Part shown: one piece after another, positions 23,666 through 31,569 of the stretch
Layout: the number at the start of each line of letters is the position of its first letter
Numbering within the stretch: position 1 is the stretch's first letter
Made by a program: the position numbers and the translations under genes
Notes under the pieces: model-generated
The model's database searches: none
What the model saw: only the letters and a program-made list of their open reading frames with translations
Told to the model about the DNA's origin: nothing
Origin: Holtiella tumoricola
Lineage (GTDB): Bacteria > Bacillota > Clostridia > Lachnospirales > Cellulosilyticaceae
Direction: 5' to 3'
DNA length: 64,000 nt
NCBI RefSeq assembly: GCF_027857615.1
Contig: NZ_JAQIFT010000007.1
Coordinates: 1 to 64,000, forward strand

Positions 23666-23813
23666 GTTTATAAAGGAACAGTTCTTGCAGAGTAAGCAAT
23701 TTGAACAAGAAGAACACTATCTTTTAACGGTCCTGTTAGAGGATGAAAAAACATACAGTGTGAAGGAAGTTAAAGAATTATTGAAAAAAGAAAAACGAAG
23801 GAAGGTGAAATAA
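23655..23813 (+). CDS. Small conserved protein between tail terminator and sheath (52 aa)
   Basis: ATG 23655 lies after GGAGGTAAATGCCT and inside the end of the previous gene; the stop overlaps the sheath ATG (TAATGG). The sequence MVSKFIKEQFLQSKQFEQEE, then EDEKTYSVKEVKELLKKEK is a recurring small gene at exactly this place in PBSX-like phages. Function unknown. Confidence 0.65.
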   Translation: MVSKFIKEQFLQSKQFEQEEHYLLTVLLEDEKTYSVKEVKELLKKEKRRKVK

Positions 23814-25129
23814 TGGCAGGAGGCACATTTACTGTTCAGAATAAGGTAAGACCAGGTGCATATATTAATTTTAAGAGTGCTGGTAAGCCACTTGGGACGT
23901 TATCCGATAGAGGGATTATGACAATGCCTTTATCATTAAAATGGGGACCAAGTAAAAAGGTTATAGAGATTACTAATGAAACCGATATTCAAGAAGTATT
24001 AGGTTATAGTCTTTTAGATCAAGAACTTTTACTTATTAAAGAGGCCGTAAAAAGAGCTAGTAAGATACTTCTTTATCGTGTAAATGATGGGACAAAAGCA
24101 ACAGCTACAGTATCACCTCTTACAATAACTGCAAAGTATGGAGGAACCAGAGGAAATGCACTGTCAGTCATATTAACAGAAGATGTAGATGCAGAAGGAA
24201 CATTTAAGGTTATAACCCTTTTAGATGGTCGTCCTGTACATGAACAACTGGGGAAAACAGTTGAAGATTTAGAGAACAATAGCTTTGTGACATTTAGCGG
24301 AACAGGTGCTCTTGCAGCAAGTTCAGGGACACCTTTAACTAATGGAACAGATACAGTAGCTGAAAGTCAAGATTACCTTGATTACTTTAAGGCTATTGAA
24401 GTTTTTACATGGAATACGATGGCTATTCCTACAACAGACAGTACTGTAAAAGGCGCAACAGTAGCTTTTATTAAACGTATGAGAGAAGATGAAGGTAAAA
24501 AAGTACAAGCTGTACTTGAAAACTATCCTACTGCAGATTATGAAGGAATTATTAGTGTGAAAAATGGTGTTAAATTAACCGATGGCACAGTCATTGATGC
24601 AGTAAAGGCTACAGCATGGGTAGCAGCAGCTACTGCAGGGGCAGAAGTGAATCAGTCCAATACATATACAAGCTATGATGATAGTGTAGATGTAGATGCA
24701 AGATATACCAATACACAAATTATAGAAGCCTTACAAAAGGGTGAATTTATTTTTATAGAACAAGGTGGTAAGGCTGTCGTAGAACAAGATATTAATACTC
24801 TTATAAGTTTTACTGCAGATAAGGATAAATCCTTTAGAAAAAATAGAGTGATCCGTGTATTAGATGCTATTGGTAATGACATGCATAGAATCTTTGCTAG
24901 AAATTATCTTGGTAGTACAGATAATCATGCTGATGGTAGAAAGCTCTTTAAAGGTGAGTGTATTAATTATCTAGATACGCTTCAAGGGATTAGTGCAATT
25001 CAAAACTTTGATAGTACAAAAGATGTTGAGGTATTACCAGGACAAGAAAGTGATTCAGTTGTAGCTAATGTTTATGTGCAACCAGTAGATAGCATGGAAA
25101 AGCTATATATGACTGTAACAGTAAGATAG
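23813..25129 (+). CDS. Tail sheath protein (XkdK-like)
   Basis: ATG 23813 overlaps the preceding stop and follows GGAAGGTGAA. The 438 residues show the sheath signature: MAGGTFTVQNKVRPGAYINF, SDRGIMTMPLSLKWGPSKKV, LLYRVNDG and the C-terminal NVYVQPVDSMEKLYMTVTV. This establishes a contractile (myovirus) tail. The sheath surrounds the tube and contracts on infection. Confidence 0.93.
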   Translation: MAGGTFTVQNKVRPGAYINFKSAGKPLGTLSDRGIMTMPLSLKWGPSKKVIEITNETDIQEVLGYSLLDQELLLIKEAVKRASKILLYRVNDGTKATATVSPLTITAKYGGTRGNALSVILTEDVDAEGTFKVITLLDGRPVHEQLGKTVEDLENNSFVTFSGTGALAASSGTPLTNGTDTVAESQDYLDYFKAIEVFTWNTMAIPTTDSTVKGATVAFIKRMREDEGKKVQAVLENYPTADYEGIISVKNGVKLTDGTVIDAVKATAWVAAATAGAEVNQSNTYTSYDDSVDVDARYTNTQIIEALQKGEFIFIEQGGKAVVEQDINTLISFTADKDKSFRKNRVIRVLDAIGNDMHRIFARNYLGSTDNHADGRKLFKGECINYLDTLQGISAIQNFDSTKDVEVLPGQESDSVVANVYVQPVDSMEKLYMTVTVR

Positions 25130-25139
25130 GAGGTAGAGT

Positions 25140-25604
25140 ATGGGATTTTTTAAAGCAGGTGACACCATAAGTGGACAAGAGGCTAGAGCTTTCATCACAA
25201 TTGATGGGAGGGTGGAGCCTCTTTTTTATGCCAAAAATTTAGAAGCTACAGCTAAAAAGAAAAAGACAGAAATCAAGACTTTAGGGCATAGAGGAACACA
25301 ACATAAGGCAAATGGTTGGAGTGGTGAGGGAAGTATGACGGTGTATTATGCCACATCACTTTTTAGAGAACTTATGATCAAATATATGAAAACAGGCGTG
25401 GATACCTATTTTGATATTCAGGTGACTAATGAGGACCCAACCTCTTCAATTGGTGCACAAACTGTACTACTTAAAGACTGCAACTTAGACAGCGTTGTTT
25501 TAGCAAGCTTTGATGTAGATGCAGATGTCCTTGAGGAAGATTTAGATTTTACATTTAGTGATGCAGATTTATTAGAAAAATTTAAAAAGCCAACATTAGG
25601 CTAA
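25140..25604 (+). CDS. Tail tube protein (XkdM-like)
   Basis: ATG 25140 follows AGGAGGTAGAGT. The 154 residues begin GFFKAGDTISGQEARAFITI and include KKKKTEIKTLGHRGTQHKAN, GWSGEGSMTVYY and the C-terminal DFTFSDADLLEKF, the phage tail tube family of PBSX-type phages. It polymerises on the baseplate inside the sheath. Confidence 0.92.
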   Translation: MGFFKAGDTISGQEARAFITIDGRVEPLFYAKNLEATAKKKKTEIKTLGHRGTQHKANGWSGEGSMTVYYATSLFRELMIKYMKTGVDTYFDIQVTNEDPTSSIGAQTVLLKDCNLDSVVLASFDVDADVLEEDLDFTFSDADLLEKFKKPTLG

Positions 25605-25617
25605 GGAGGAAATAGAG

Positions 25618-26040
25618 ATGAATTTACAAGCATTTATGGTTCAAAATCAAAGAGTAACAGAAACAGTTAAAAGAGTTATTAGTGATCGTTTTAAAAATGA
25701 AAAAGGCGAAATTGAAGCTTTTGAATTAAGAGGTATTACAACAAAAGAAGAAATGAAGATTAGAAAAAGTTGCATGGTAGAGGTGGCTATTAAAAAAGGT
25801 GTAAAAGTGAAGCAACTAGACCAGGAGGCATTTATGTTGAAAATGGCAACAGCTTGTGTTGTTTACCCAGATCTTAAATCTGAGGAATTACAAAACTTCT
25901 TTGGTGTACGTGGGGAAGAGGATACTTTACTTGAACTATTAAGTGCACCAGGAGAGTATCAAGAATTATTAAGTGCTATGCAAGAATTGAATGGCTATTC
26001 AAAAGATATGAATCAGCTCAAAGAAGAAGTAAAAAACTAA
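25618..26040 (+). CDS. Tail assembly chaperone, zero-frame product (XkdN-like)
   Basis: ATG 25618 follows AAGGAGGAAATAGAG. The 140 residues contain ERFVISDRFKNEKG-like VISDRFKNEKGEIEAFELRG, CMVEVAIKKGVKVKQ and LNGYSKDMNQLKEEVKN, the XkdN tail chaperone pattern. The gene lies between tube and tape measure where lambda G would be. It ends AAA AAC TAA, with a slippery heptamer as its final sense codons, so a fraction of ribosomes should continue in the -1 frame. The chaperone binds the tape measure during tube polymerisation. Confidence 0.9.
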   Translation: MNLQAFMVQNQRVTETVKRVISDRFKNEKGEIEAFELRGITTKEEMKIRKSCMVEVAIKKGVKVKQLDQEAFMLKMATACVVYPDLKSEELQNFFGVRGEEDTLLELLSAPGEYQELLSAMQELNGYSKDMNQLKEEVKN

Positions 26041-26085
26041 TTAAGGAGGGTGATAGTGAAGCTCATTATGCTCACTATGCCCTCC
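26031..26085 (+). promoter_or_regulatory. Programmed -1 ribosomal frameshift signal
   Basis: The heptamer A AAA AAC occupies 26031-26037 in the correct phase, immediately before the zero-frame TAA. After a seven-base spacer, GGAGGG 26045-26050 pairs with CCCTCC 26080-26085, ATAGTG 26053-26058 with CACTAT 26073-26078, and AGC 26060-26062 with GCT 26070-26072 around a TCATTAT loop. Slippery site, spacing and stem are all ideal for -1 frameshifting. The GGAGGG could also be mistaken for a ribosome-binding site, but it is locked in the stem. Confidence 0.9.
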
Positions 26086-26213
26086 ATAAACTTAAAATAA
26101 GACCAAGTGAATTGCTAAGCATGGAAAGGGAAGAGAAAGCTTTTATCTATGCAAGTATTGATACAGTTGTTGAAGCTGAAAAGAAAGCAGCTAGACGAAA
26201 TAAAAGAAAGTAG
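26037..26213 (+). CDS. Frameshifted C-terminal extension of the tail assembly chaperone (G-T type)
   Basis: In the -1 frame relative to the chaperone, 58 codons run from 26037 to the TAG at 26211-26213: LIKEGDSEAHYALHKLKIRP, then SELLSMEREEKAFIYASIDT and a basic end (AARRNKRK). The frame has no start codon before about 26131, so it is best read as an extension made by -1 frameshifting at 26031-26037, giving a fusion of about 198 residues. The (R)PSELL...MEREEKAFIYASI pattern is what is normally seen in the second, frameshifted part of phage tail chaperones. The tape-measure gene begins nine bases after its stop. Confidence 0.88.
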   Translation, partial: LIKEGDSEAHYAHYALHKLKIRPSELLSMEREEKAFIYASIDTVVEAEKKAARRNKRK

Positions 26214-26222
26214 GTGTAAGGA

Positions 26223-28211
26223 ATGGCAACGATTCAACAGTCAATGAGTTTGTATGATGGTGTGACAGGGCCATTAAGACAGATGCAACAGGCCATGGCA
26301 CTTACACTGAATACTTTTGAAAGTATGCAAAATAGTATTAGTGAGAATGTCGCTATAGATTTTGGAACTCAAGAACTTGAAATGGCCAGAAATGCAGTTA
26401 ATGAACTTGGTGCTGAGATGAGAGAAATACAGGTACAGCAAGACCGTATGACTCAAAATCAGGATGAATTTACCCAATCAGTCCGGCGCAGCGAAAGCAT
26501 GATGAATAGGTTAGGCAGTGCTACTATTGCAGTGAATCAAGGTCTTGAATTAATACAGCGTGTAGGTAATGGCATCAATAGATTTATGAATTATAACGAT
26601 GAAGCTATGATGATTAATTCAAGAATTGGTATGATGAATGATGGGTTAATAAAGCATTATGAGTTGCAGAAGAAAATTCTTCAGATGGCTAATGATACTC
26701 GTAGTGGTTATGCAGAGACTGTAGATATGATGAGTAAATTAACTATGTCAGGCGCTTTTGATAGTACAAAAGGGGTTATGGATTTTACAGAGCAAATTAA
26801 TAAAGCTATTCGTATCAGTGGTGGTACCGAGGAAATGAATAAATCAGCTATGCTACAGTTATCACAAGCATTAGGTAGTGGCGTTTTACAAGGAGATGAA
26901 TTACGTTCTTTAAGTGAAAATGCACCTTACTTAATGAAAGTTTTAGCAGATGGTTTAGGCGTAGCAAGAGGTGAATTAAAAGGTATGGGGGCAGATGGTG
27001 AGCTAACAACAGATGTAATCATACAGGCCTTTGAAAATCAAAAAGATGTCATTAATAGCACTTTTGAAAACATCCCTAGAACATGGGGAGATGTCACAAC
27101 CAGATTAGGCAATAGTTGGACAAACTTTTTACATTATCTTGCTAATGATCAGGGGACAGGTATTCTAAATCCTTTGATTAATCAATTCTACGCATTTGCT
27201 GAGTGGTTAGATACGCCACAAGGCATGAGCTTTTTACTTATGATAGCAACTGTTATTGAATGGATAACAAATGGATTGGTATTTATGGGGAATGTTGCAG
27301 GGAGTGTAGCATCCCTATTTATAGAAAACAGGGATTTCGTTAGTATGATGTTGTTAGGAGCAAGTATGATTATAGGGAGTATGCTATTGCCGAAATTATG
27401 GGCAATGGTACCAGCATTAATAGCACAAGCTGGTGCGTGGATTATAATGAATTATCCTATATTAATGGTGATCGGTAGCGTAATATTGTTTATGACTATG
27501 TTGCATAGTATGGGTGTAACAACAGAACAAATTATAGGAACAGTTACAGGGATATTCTTTGGGCTCTACGCATTCCTTTACAACTTAGTTGCTGACATCT
27601 GGAATTTATTTGCTGTATTTGGTGAGTTTCTTGGGAACTTTTGTAATGATCCTTTAGCAGCAACTGTTAGATTATTTATAGGCTTTGCAGACACAGTATT
27701 AGGTATTTTAGAGAGTATAGCAAATGCTATGGATGCACTTTTTGGCTCTAGCATGGCTGATACACTAGCAGGGTGGAGAAGCAATATGCAATCATGGGCT
27801 GATGACACCTTCGGAGAACAAGCAGTTACTATAGAACGTATGGAAAAGCTTGATGTAGCGGATAATTTTAATAAAGGTTATGACTTTGGTGTGGATTTAT
27901 CAAATGGAGCAATACAAATCTTTGAAGACCTTACAACATCTATGAATAGTATGGGCTTTGAAGGTGGACATATTGATTCAGTTGGAAGCATTGAAGATAC
28001 AGTAGATGTATCCAATGAAGACCTTGAAATTATGCGCGAACTTGCTGAAATGGAATCTATCCAGAACTTTGTCACACTGACTCCGAAAGTTAATATCAAG
28101 ACGGGTCCAGTAAGTAAAGATGTAGATATAGATGAAATTGTAAGGCGTATAGAGAAATCCATAGAGGAAGAAATGGAAGCAAGTACAAAGGTGGTGTATG
28201 GACTTGGCTAA
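26223..28211 (+). CDS. Tape measure protein
   Basis: The 662-residue product has an N-terminal coiled coil (residues 1-100), then the conserved tape-measure domain QINKAIRISGGTEEMNKSAM, GSGVLQGDELRSLSENAPYL and ENIPRTWGDVTTRLGNSWTN, followed by several hydrophobic segments (about residues 330-450) and a helical end. At about 0.15 nm per residue the tail would be near 100 nm, assuming the usual scaling. It sets tail length and enters the host membrane with the DNA. Its 3' end overlaps the LysM protein gene. Confidence 0.93.
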   Translation: MATIQQSMSLYDGVTGPLRQMQQAMALTLNTFESMQNSISENVAIDFGTQELEMARNAVNELGAEMREIQVQQDRMTQNQDEFTQSVRRSESMMNRLGSATIAVNQGLELIQRVGNGINRFMNYNDEAMMINSRIGMMNDGLIKHYELQKKILQMANDTRSGYAETVDMMSKLTMSGAFDSTKGVMDFTEQINKAIRISGGTEEMNKSAMLQLSQALGSGVLQGDELRSLSENAPYLMKVLADGLGVARGELKGMGADGELTTDVIIQAFENQKDVINSTFENIPRTWGDVTTRLGNSWTNFLHYLANDQGTGILNPLINQFYAFAEWLDTPQGMSFLLMIATVIEWITNGLVFMGNVAGSVASLFIENRDFVSMMLLGASMIIGSMLLPKLWAMVPALIAQAGAWIIMNYPILMVIGSVILFMTMLHSMGVTTEQIIGTVTGIFFGLYAFLYNLVADIWNLFAVFGEFLGNFCNDPLAATVRLFIGFADTVLGILESIANAMDALFGSSMADTLAGWRSNMQSWADDTFGEQAVTIERMEKLDVADNFNKGYDFGVDLSNGAIQIFEDLTTSMNSMGFEGGHIDSVGSIEDTVDVSNEDLEIMRELAEMESIQNFVTLTPKVNIKTGPVSKDVDIDEIVRRIEKSIEEEMEASTKVVYGLG

Positions 28212-28854
28212 AATCTATTTAAGTTTCAATAATCAAGCAGAAGCCTTCGAGTTTCCGGTATTACCAGAAGAAGTTGAAATAAAAGAAAGCGGGAATAACA
28301 AGAGTCACATTCTGCAAAATATAGGTGAGGTAACAGTTATTAATACAGTTAAAGCACCTACTTTAAAGTTAGAAGGTTTTTTTTCTATGAATAGTGGCCC
28401 TTATGTTACAAGTAAGTATTTATTAAAACCTATAGAGTACATAGAAAAGATAAAAAGATGGAGAGATACTGGTAAACCTGTAAGACTTGTGATTACAGGT
28501 ACCAGTGTCGATTTATCTTGGGCTTGTACCATTGAAGACTTTAGCTATAAAGAAAAAGCTGGTGCTGTCGGTGATATTGAATACACCATAAGTTTTAAGG
28601 AGTATAGATGGTTTAAGGTTAAAAAGGTTGAAATAGTTAATGAATCTAAAACCAATCAAGCGTCTGTTACAAAAACAGAACAAAGACCGGTAGAAAAAGA
28701 AATTCCTAAGACTTATACAGTACAAAAAGGAGATACTTTATGTAGCATAGCTAAAAAGTGCTTAGGGGATAGTGGCAAATATAAGGACATTGCGAAGAAG
28801 AACAATATATCAAATCCTAATGTAATTTATCCAGGTCAGGTGTTAACATTATGA
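28198..28854 (+). CDS. LysM-domain baseplate protein (XkdP-like)
   Basis: ATG 28198 is within the end of the tape-measure gene after AAAGGTGGTGT. Residues 1-140 are a baseplate wedge/hub-type domain (YLSFNNQAEAFEFPVLPEEV, LKPIEYIEKIKRWRDTGKP). A charged linker precedes a C-terminal LysM domain (TYTVQKGDTLCSIAKKCLGD, NPNVIYPGQVLTL), which binds peptidoglycan. XkdP-like proteins with this two-part layout sit at the tail tip hub. Coupled to the next gene by overlap. Confidence 0.88.
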   Translation: MDLAKIYLSFNNQAEAFEFPVLPEEVEIKESGNNKSHILQNIGEVTVINTVKAPTLKLEGFFSMNSGPYVTSKYLLKPIEYIEKIKRWRDTGKPVRLVITGTSVDLSWACTIEDFSYKEKAGAVGDIEYTISFKEYRWFKVKKVEIVNESKTNQASVTKTEQRPVEKEIPKTYTVQKGDTLCSIAKKCLGDSGKYKDIAKKNNISNPNVIYPGQVLTL

Positions 28855-29795
28855 CGACTCAATTACTTATTGATAATAGACAAGGCAGTATTTTTGAAGT
28901 TCCACACGGGAAGGTTATTTATAAGACTTCAAGAAAAGGAAGGGCAGGAAGTTTAGAGTTTGATTATATAGGTGGTGATGTATTTACTCACAAAATAACT
29001 ATTAATAATGGTGATGTTATATTATTTAAACTCAATGATGTGCCTATATTTTATGGGTATGTTTTCAAGGTAAGTGGTGAACACGAAAAGAAAATATTAG
29101 CTTATGATCAGCTTAGATATCTTAAAAATAAAGATAGCTTTGGTGTGGCTAATAAGACAGCAGATGAAATTTTAAAGCTTATTGCAAAGGTTAATCAGAT
29201 AAAACTAGGTAAGGTTGTCTCTACAGGCTATGTCATTCCTAAGACAATAGTAGATAACAAAGAGTATTTTGATGCGATTTATAGAGCATTAGAGAAGACA
29301 CTCTTAGCAACGGGTAGAACTTATTTTCTTCAAGACAATGTAGGTGCTATGGAACTTCTTGATATAGCAGATACAAAGCTTGACCTTGTTATAGACGGCG
29401 ATACACTTCTATTGGATTATGAGTCTACTAAAGATATTGATTCAGATACTTATAATCGGGTTAAGCTGATACAAGACGGGGTAGAAGGCGAAGTTGTAGT
29501 AGAAGACAAAATAACTCAGGCGCGTTGGGGTAGATTGCAGTATCATGATGTATTGGATAAAGAGTTAAACAAGGCACAAGTCATGGAACAAGCTCAAGCA
29601 TTGCTAAAGGTAAAGAACAGAGAAAAGAAATCACTTAAGCTAGAATGTTTAGGGGATATAAGATGTAAAGCAGGTTATAGTCCATATGTTTTTATTCCAG
29701 AAGAAAACATAGAGGGCTATTTTTTAATTAACTCAGCAGTACATACATTTACAGATCAAGAACACACAATGAGTTTAGAAATGGTGGTGATATAA
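28851..29795 (+). CDS. Baseplate hub protein (XkdQ-like, late control D type)
   Basis: The start overlaps the previous stop (ATGA). The 314 residues open TTQLLIDNRQGSIFEVPHGK and include DTADEILKLIAKVNQIKLGK-like ADEILKLIAKVNQIKLGKVV, then IADTKLDLVIDGDTLLLDYE. This is the XkdQ/gpD-like hub fold that forms the tail spike platform. Position between LysM protein and DUF2577 protein is canonical. Confidence 0.85.
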   Translation: MTTQLLIDNRQGSIFEVPHGKVIYKTSRKGRAGSLEFDYIGGDVFTHKITINNGDVILFKLNDVPIFYGYVFKVSGEHEKKILAYDQLRYLKNKDSFGVANKTADEILKLIAKVNQIKLGKVVSTGYVIPKTIVDNKEYFDAIYRALEKTLLATGRTYFLQDNVGAMELLDIADTKLDLVIDGDTLLLDYESTKDIDSDTYNRVKLIQDGVEGEVVVEDKITQARWGRLQYHDVLDKELNKAQVMEQAQALLKVKNREKKSLKLECLGDIRCKAGYSPYVFIPEENIEGYFLINSAVHTFTDQEHTMSLEMVVI

Positions 29796-30176
29796 ATGAG
29801 TCTATTTGAAAAGATGCAAAGAACTGCAAAGTATCAATATGAAGGGATGGGGATTAGACTTTTTACATGTAAAGTAACAGGTATAAATCCTCTAAAGGTC
29901 AAAATCAATGAAAACCTAGAATTGACAGAGGAGTTACTTATATTTCCAGAAAGTCTTCAAGAAAGAATTCTTCAAGTAAAAGACTATAAAACGACAGCAA
30001 GTAGTGGTGGGGATATATGTAGTGGGAGCTCTTTAACGGAAGTTATCCGTACTTGTATTCTTCAACCTAAGATAAAGGTAGGTGATAGGCTTATTGTAAG
30101 TGCGGCAGGTGAAGAATATGTTATTTTGGATAAGGTAGGTGATCCTAATGCCACAATCTCTTATACCGCAGAGTAA
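29796..30176 (+). CDS. DUF2577 baseplate protein (XkdR-like)
   Basis: ATG 29796 immediately follows the hub stop. The 126 residues (VTGINPLKVKINENLELTEE, IKVGDRLIVSAAGEEYVILD) match DUF2577, a small OB-like baseplate protein of PBSX-type phages. The end overlaps the DUF2634 gene. Confidence 0.8.
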   Translation: MSLFEKMQRTAKYQYEGMGIRLFTCKVTGINPLKVKINENLELTEELLIFPESLQERILQVKDYKTTASSGGDICSGSSLTEVIRTCILQPKIKVGDRLIVSAAGEEYVILDKVGDPNATISYTAE

Positions 30177-30564
30177 TTTACTTGATCTTAGTACAGAGCA
30201 ACCATTTGAACATATGCCTTCTAAAACTTTTTATATAGATTTTGAAAGTAAGAAAATATTAGGAATGATAGATGATAAAAAGGCTATGGAACAAAGTATC
30301 TACCTTGCATTAAAAACAGGAAGATACAATCATCTTATTTTCAGTTGGAATTATGGTGAAGAAATGAATAAGTTGGTAGGTAAGCCTAAAGATTTAGCAA
30401 GAGTAGAGTTACCAAGATTACTAAATGAGTGCTTATTAGTAGATGACAGGATATCAACACTAGAGGATGTTGCCATAACTGATATTGAAGAGGGGCTTTA
30501 CGTAAGCTTTACTGCAGTAACTGTACATGGAGATATCCGGATAGAAAGTGAGGTGAAAATATGA
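30148..30564 (+). CDS. DUF2634 baseplate wedge protein (XkdS-like, gp25-type)
   Basis: ATG 30148 is preferred over a GTG nine bases upstream because GGTAGGTGATCCT precedes it. The 138 residues include PSKTFYIDFESKKILGMIDD, KTGRYNHLIFSWNYGEEMN and VDDRISTLEDVAITDIEEGL, the DUF2634/gp25-like lysozyme-related wedge family. It joins sheath and baseplate. Confidence 0.82.
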   Translation: MPQSLIPQSNLLDLSTEQPFEHMPSKTFYIDFESKKILGMIDDKKAMEQSIYLALKTGRYNHLIFSWNYGEEMNKLVGKPKDLARVELPRLLNECLLVDDRISTLEDVAITDIEEGLYVSFTAVTVHGDIRIESEVKI

Positions 30565-31568
30565 CCTTTGAAGAATTGATTAAGAGTGCTTTAGAAAAAG
30601 TGCCTAATGATATGGACAAAAGAGAAGGAAGTCTCATGCATATGGCGTTAGCACCCGCTTGTTTCGAATTGGCTCAAGTCTACATGCAACTTGCGTATAT
30701 GGCAGATAGAACCTATGTTGATACAAGTACAGGAGAAGATTTAGATAAATGCTGTGCAGATATGGGCATTTATAGAAAACAAGCTACTCAAACAATCAGA
30801 AAAGGTGTTTTTAATGTAGAAGTACCAATAGGCAGTAGATTTGGTCTAGAAGATGCAACTTATTGTGTAGTAGAAAAGATAAAAGACTTTGAGTATAGGC
30901 TTGAATGTGAACAACTAGGAAGAATAGGCAACCTATACAGTGGTAATTTACTACCTATTTCTTATATAAAAGGTCTTACAACAGCAGAGTTAAAAGATAT
31001 TCTGATAGCAGGTGAAGATTTAGAATCAGATGATCGTTTAAGAGAGCGATTTTACTTAAATGTTCGTATGCCTGCTACTTCTGGGAATGTTCATCATTAT
31101 AAAATATGGGCAACAGAAGTTGAAGGTGTAGGCGATGCTAAAATATTTCCTTTATGGGATGGACCAGGTACGGTGAAGGTACTTATTACAGATACAGACA
31201 AACTTCCCGCTGACAGAGGTTTGATAGATAAAGTGGCTTTACATATAGAAGAGGTAAGACCTATAGGTGCAAGTGTATCAGTAGTCGCACCAACGCCTAA
31301 GAACATTGATATTAATGTAACCTTAGAGATAGGAACAGATGTATTGCTAGAGAGTGTTAAACAGAATGTAAAGGTAAAGATACAAGAGTATTTTAAAAGC
31401 ATTACTTTTAAGAAAAACATTATCTCGTATGCTATTATAGGAAGTTTGATTTTAGACGTTGAGGGTGTAGTAGACTATACAGACTTAAAGCTGAATAATA
31501 CAGCAGCTAACATAAAATTAACAGAAGAAGAAATACCTGCTATAGGAAATATAGTAGTGGAGGTGTAG
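30561..31568 (+). CDS. Baseplate J protein (XkdT-like)
   Basis: Start overlaps the previous stop. The 335 residues include VPNDMDKREGSLMHMALAPA, AYMADRTYVDTSTGEDLDKC, YLNVRMPATSGNVHHYKIWA and a C-terminal IPAIGNIVVEV, all typical of the baseplate J family (P2 gpJ-like wedge). It makes the outer baseplate and anchors fibres. Fibre-like gene starts two bases later. Confidence 0.9.
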   Translation: MTFEELIKSALEKVPNDMDKREGSLMHMALAPACFELAQVYMQLAYMADRTYVDTSTGEDLDKCCADMGIYRKQATQTIRKGVFNVEVPIGSRFGLEDATYCVVEKIKDFEYRLECEQLGRIGNLYSGNLLPISYIKGLTTAELKDILIAGEDLESDDRLRERFYLNVRMPATSGNVHHYKIWATEVEGVGDAKIFPLWDGPGTVKVLITDTDKLPADRGLIDKVALHIEEVRPIGASVSVVAPTPKNIDINVTLEIGTDVLLESVKQNVKVKIQEYFKSITFKKNIISYAIIGSLILDVEGVVDYTDLKLNNTAANIKLTEEEIPAIGNIVVEV

Positions 31569-31569
31569 T

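Noticed and set aside
26043..26100. AAGGAGGGTGATAGTG read as ribosome-binding site and GTG start of a separate gene
   Set aside because: That GTG frame stops after 17 codons and the site is locked in the frameshift stem; the downstream peptide is in the -1 frame without a start, so frameshifting explains it better.
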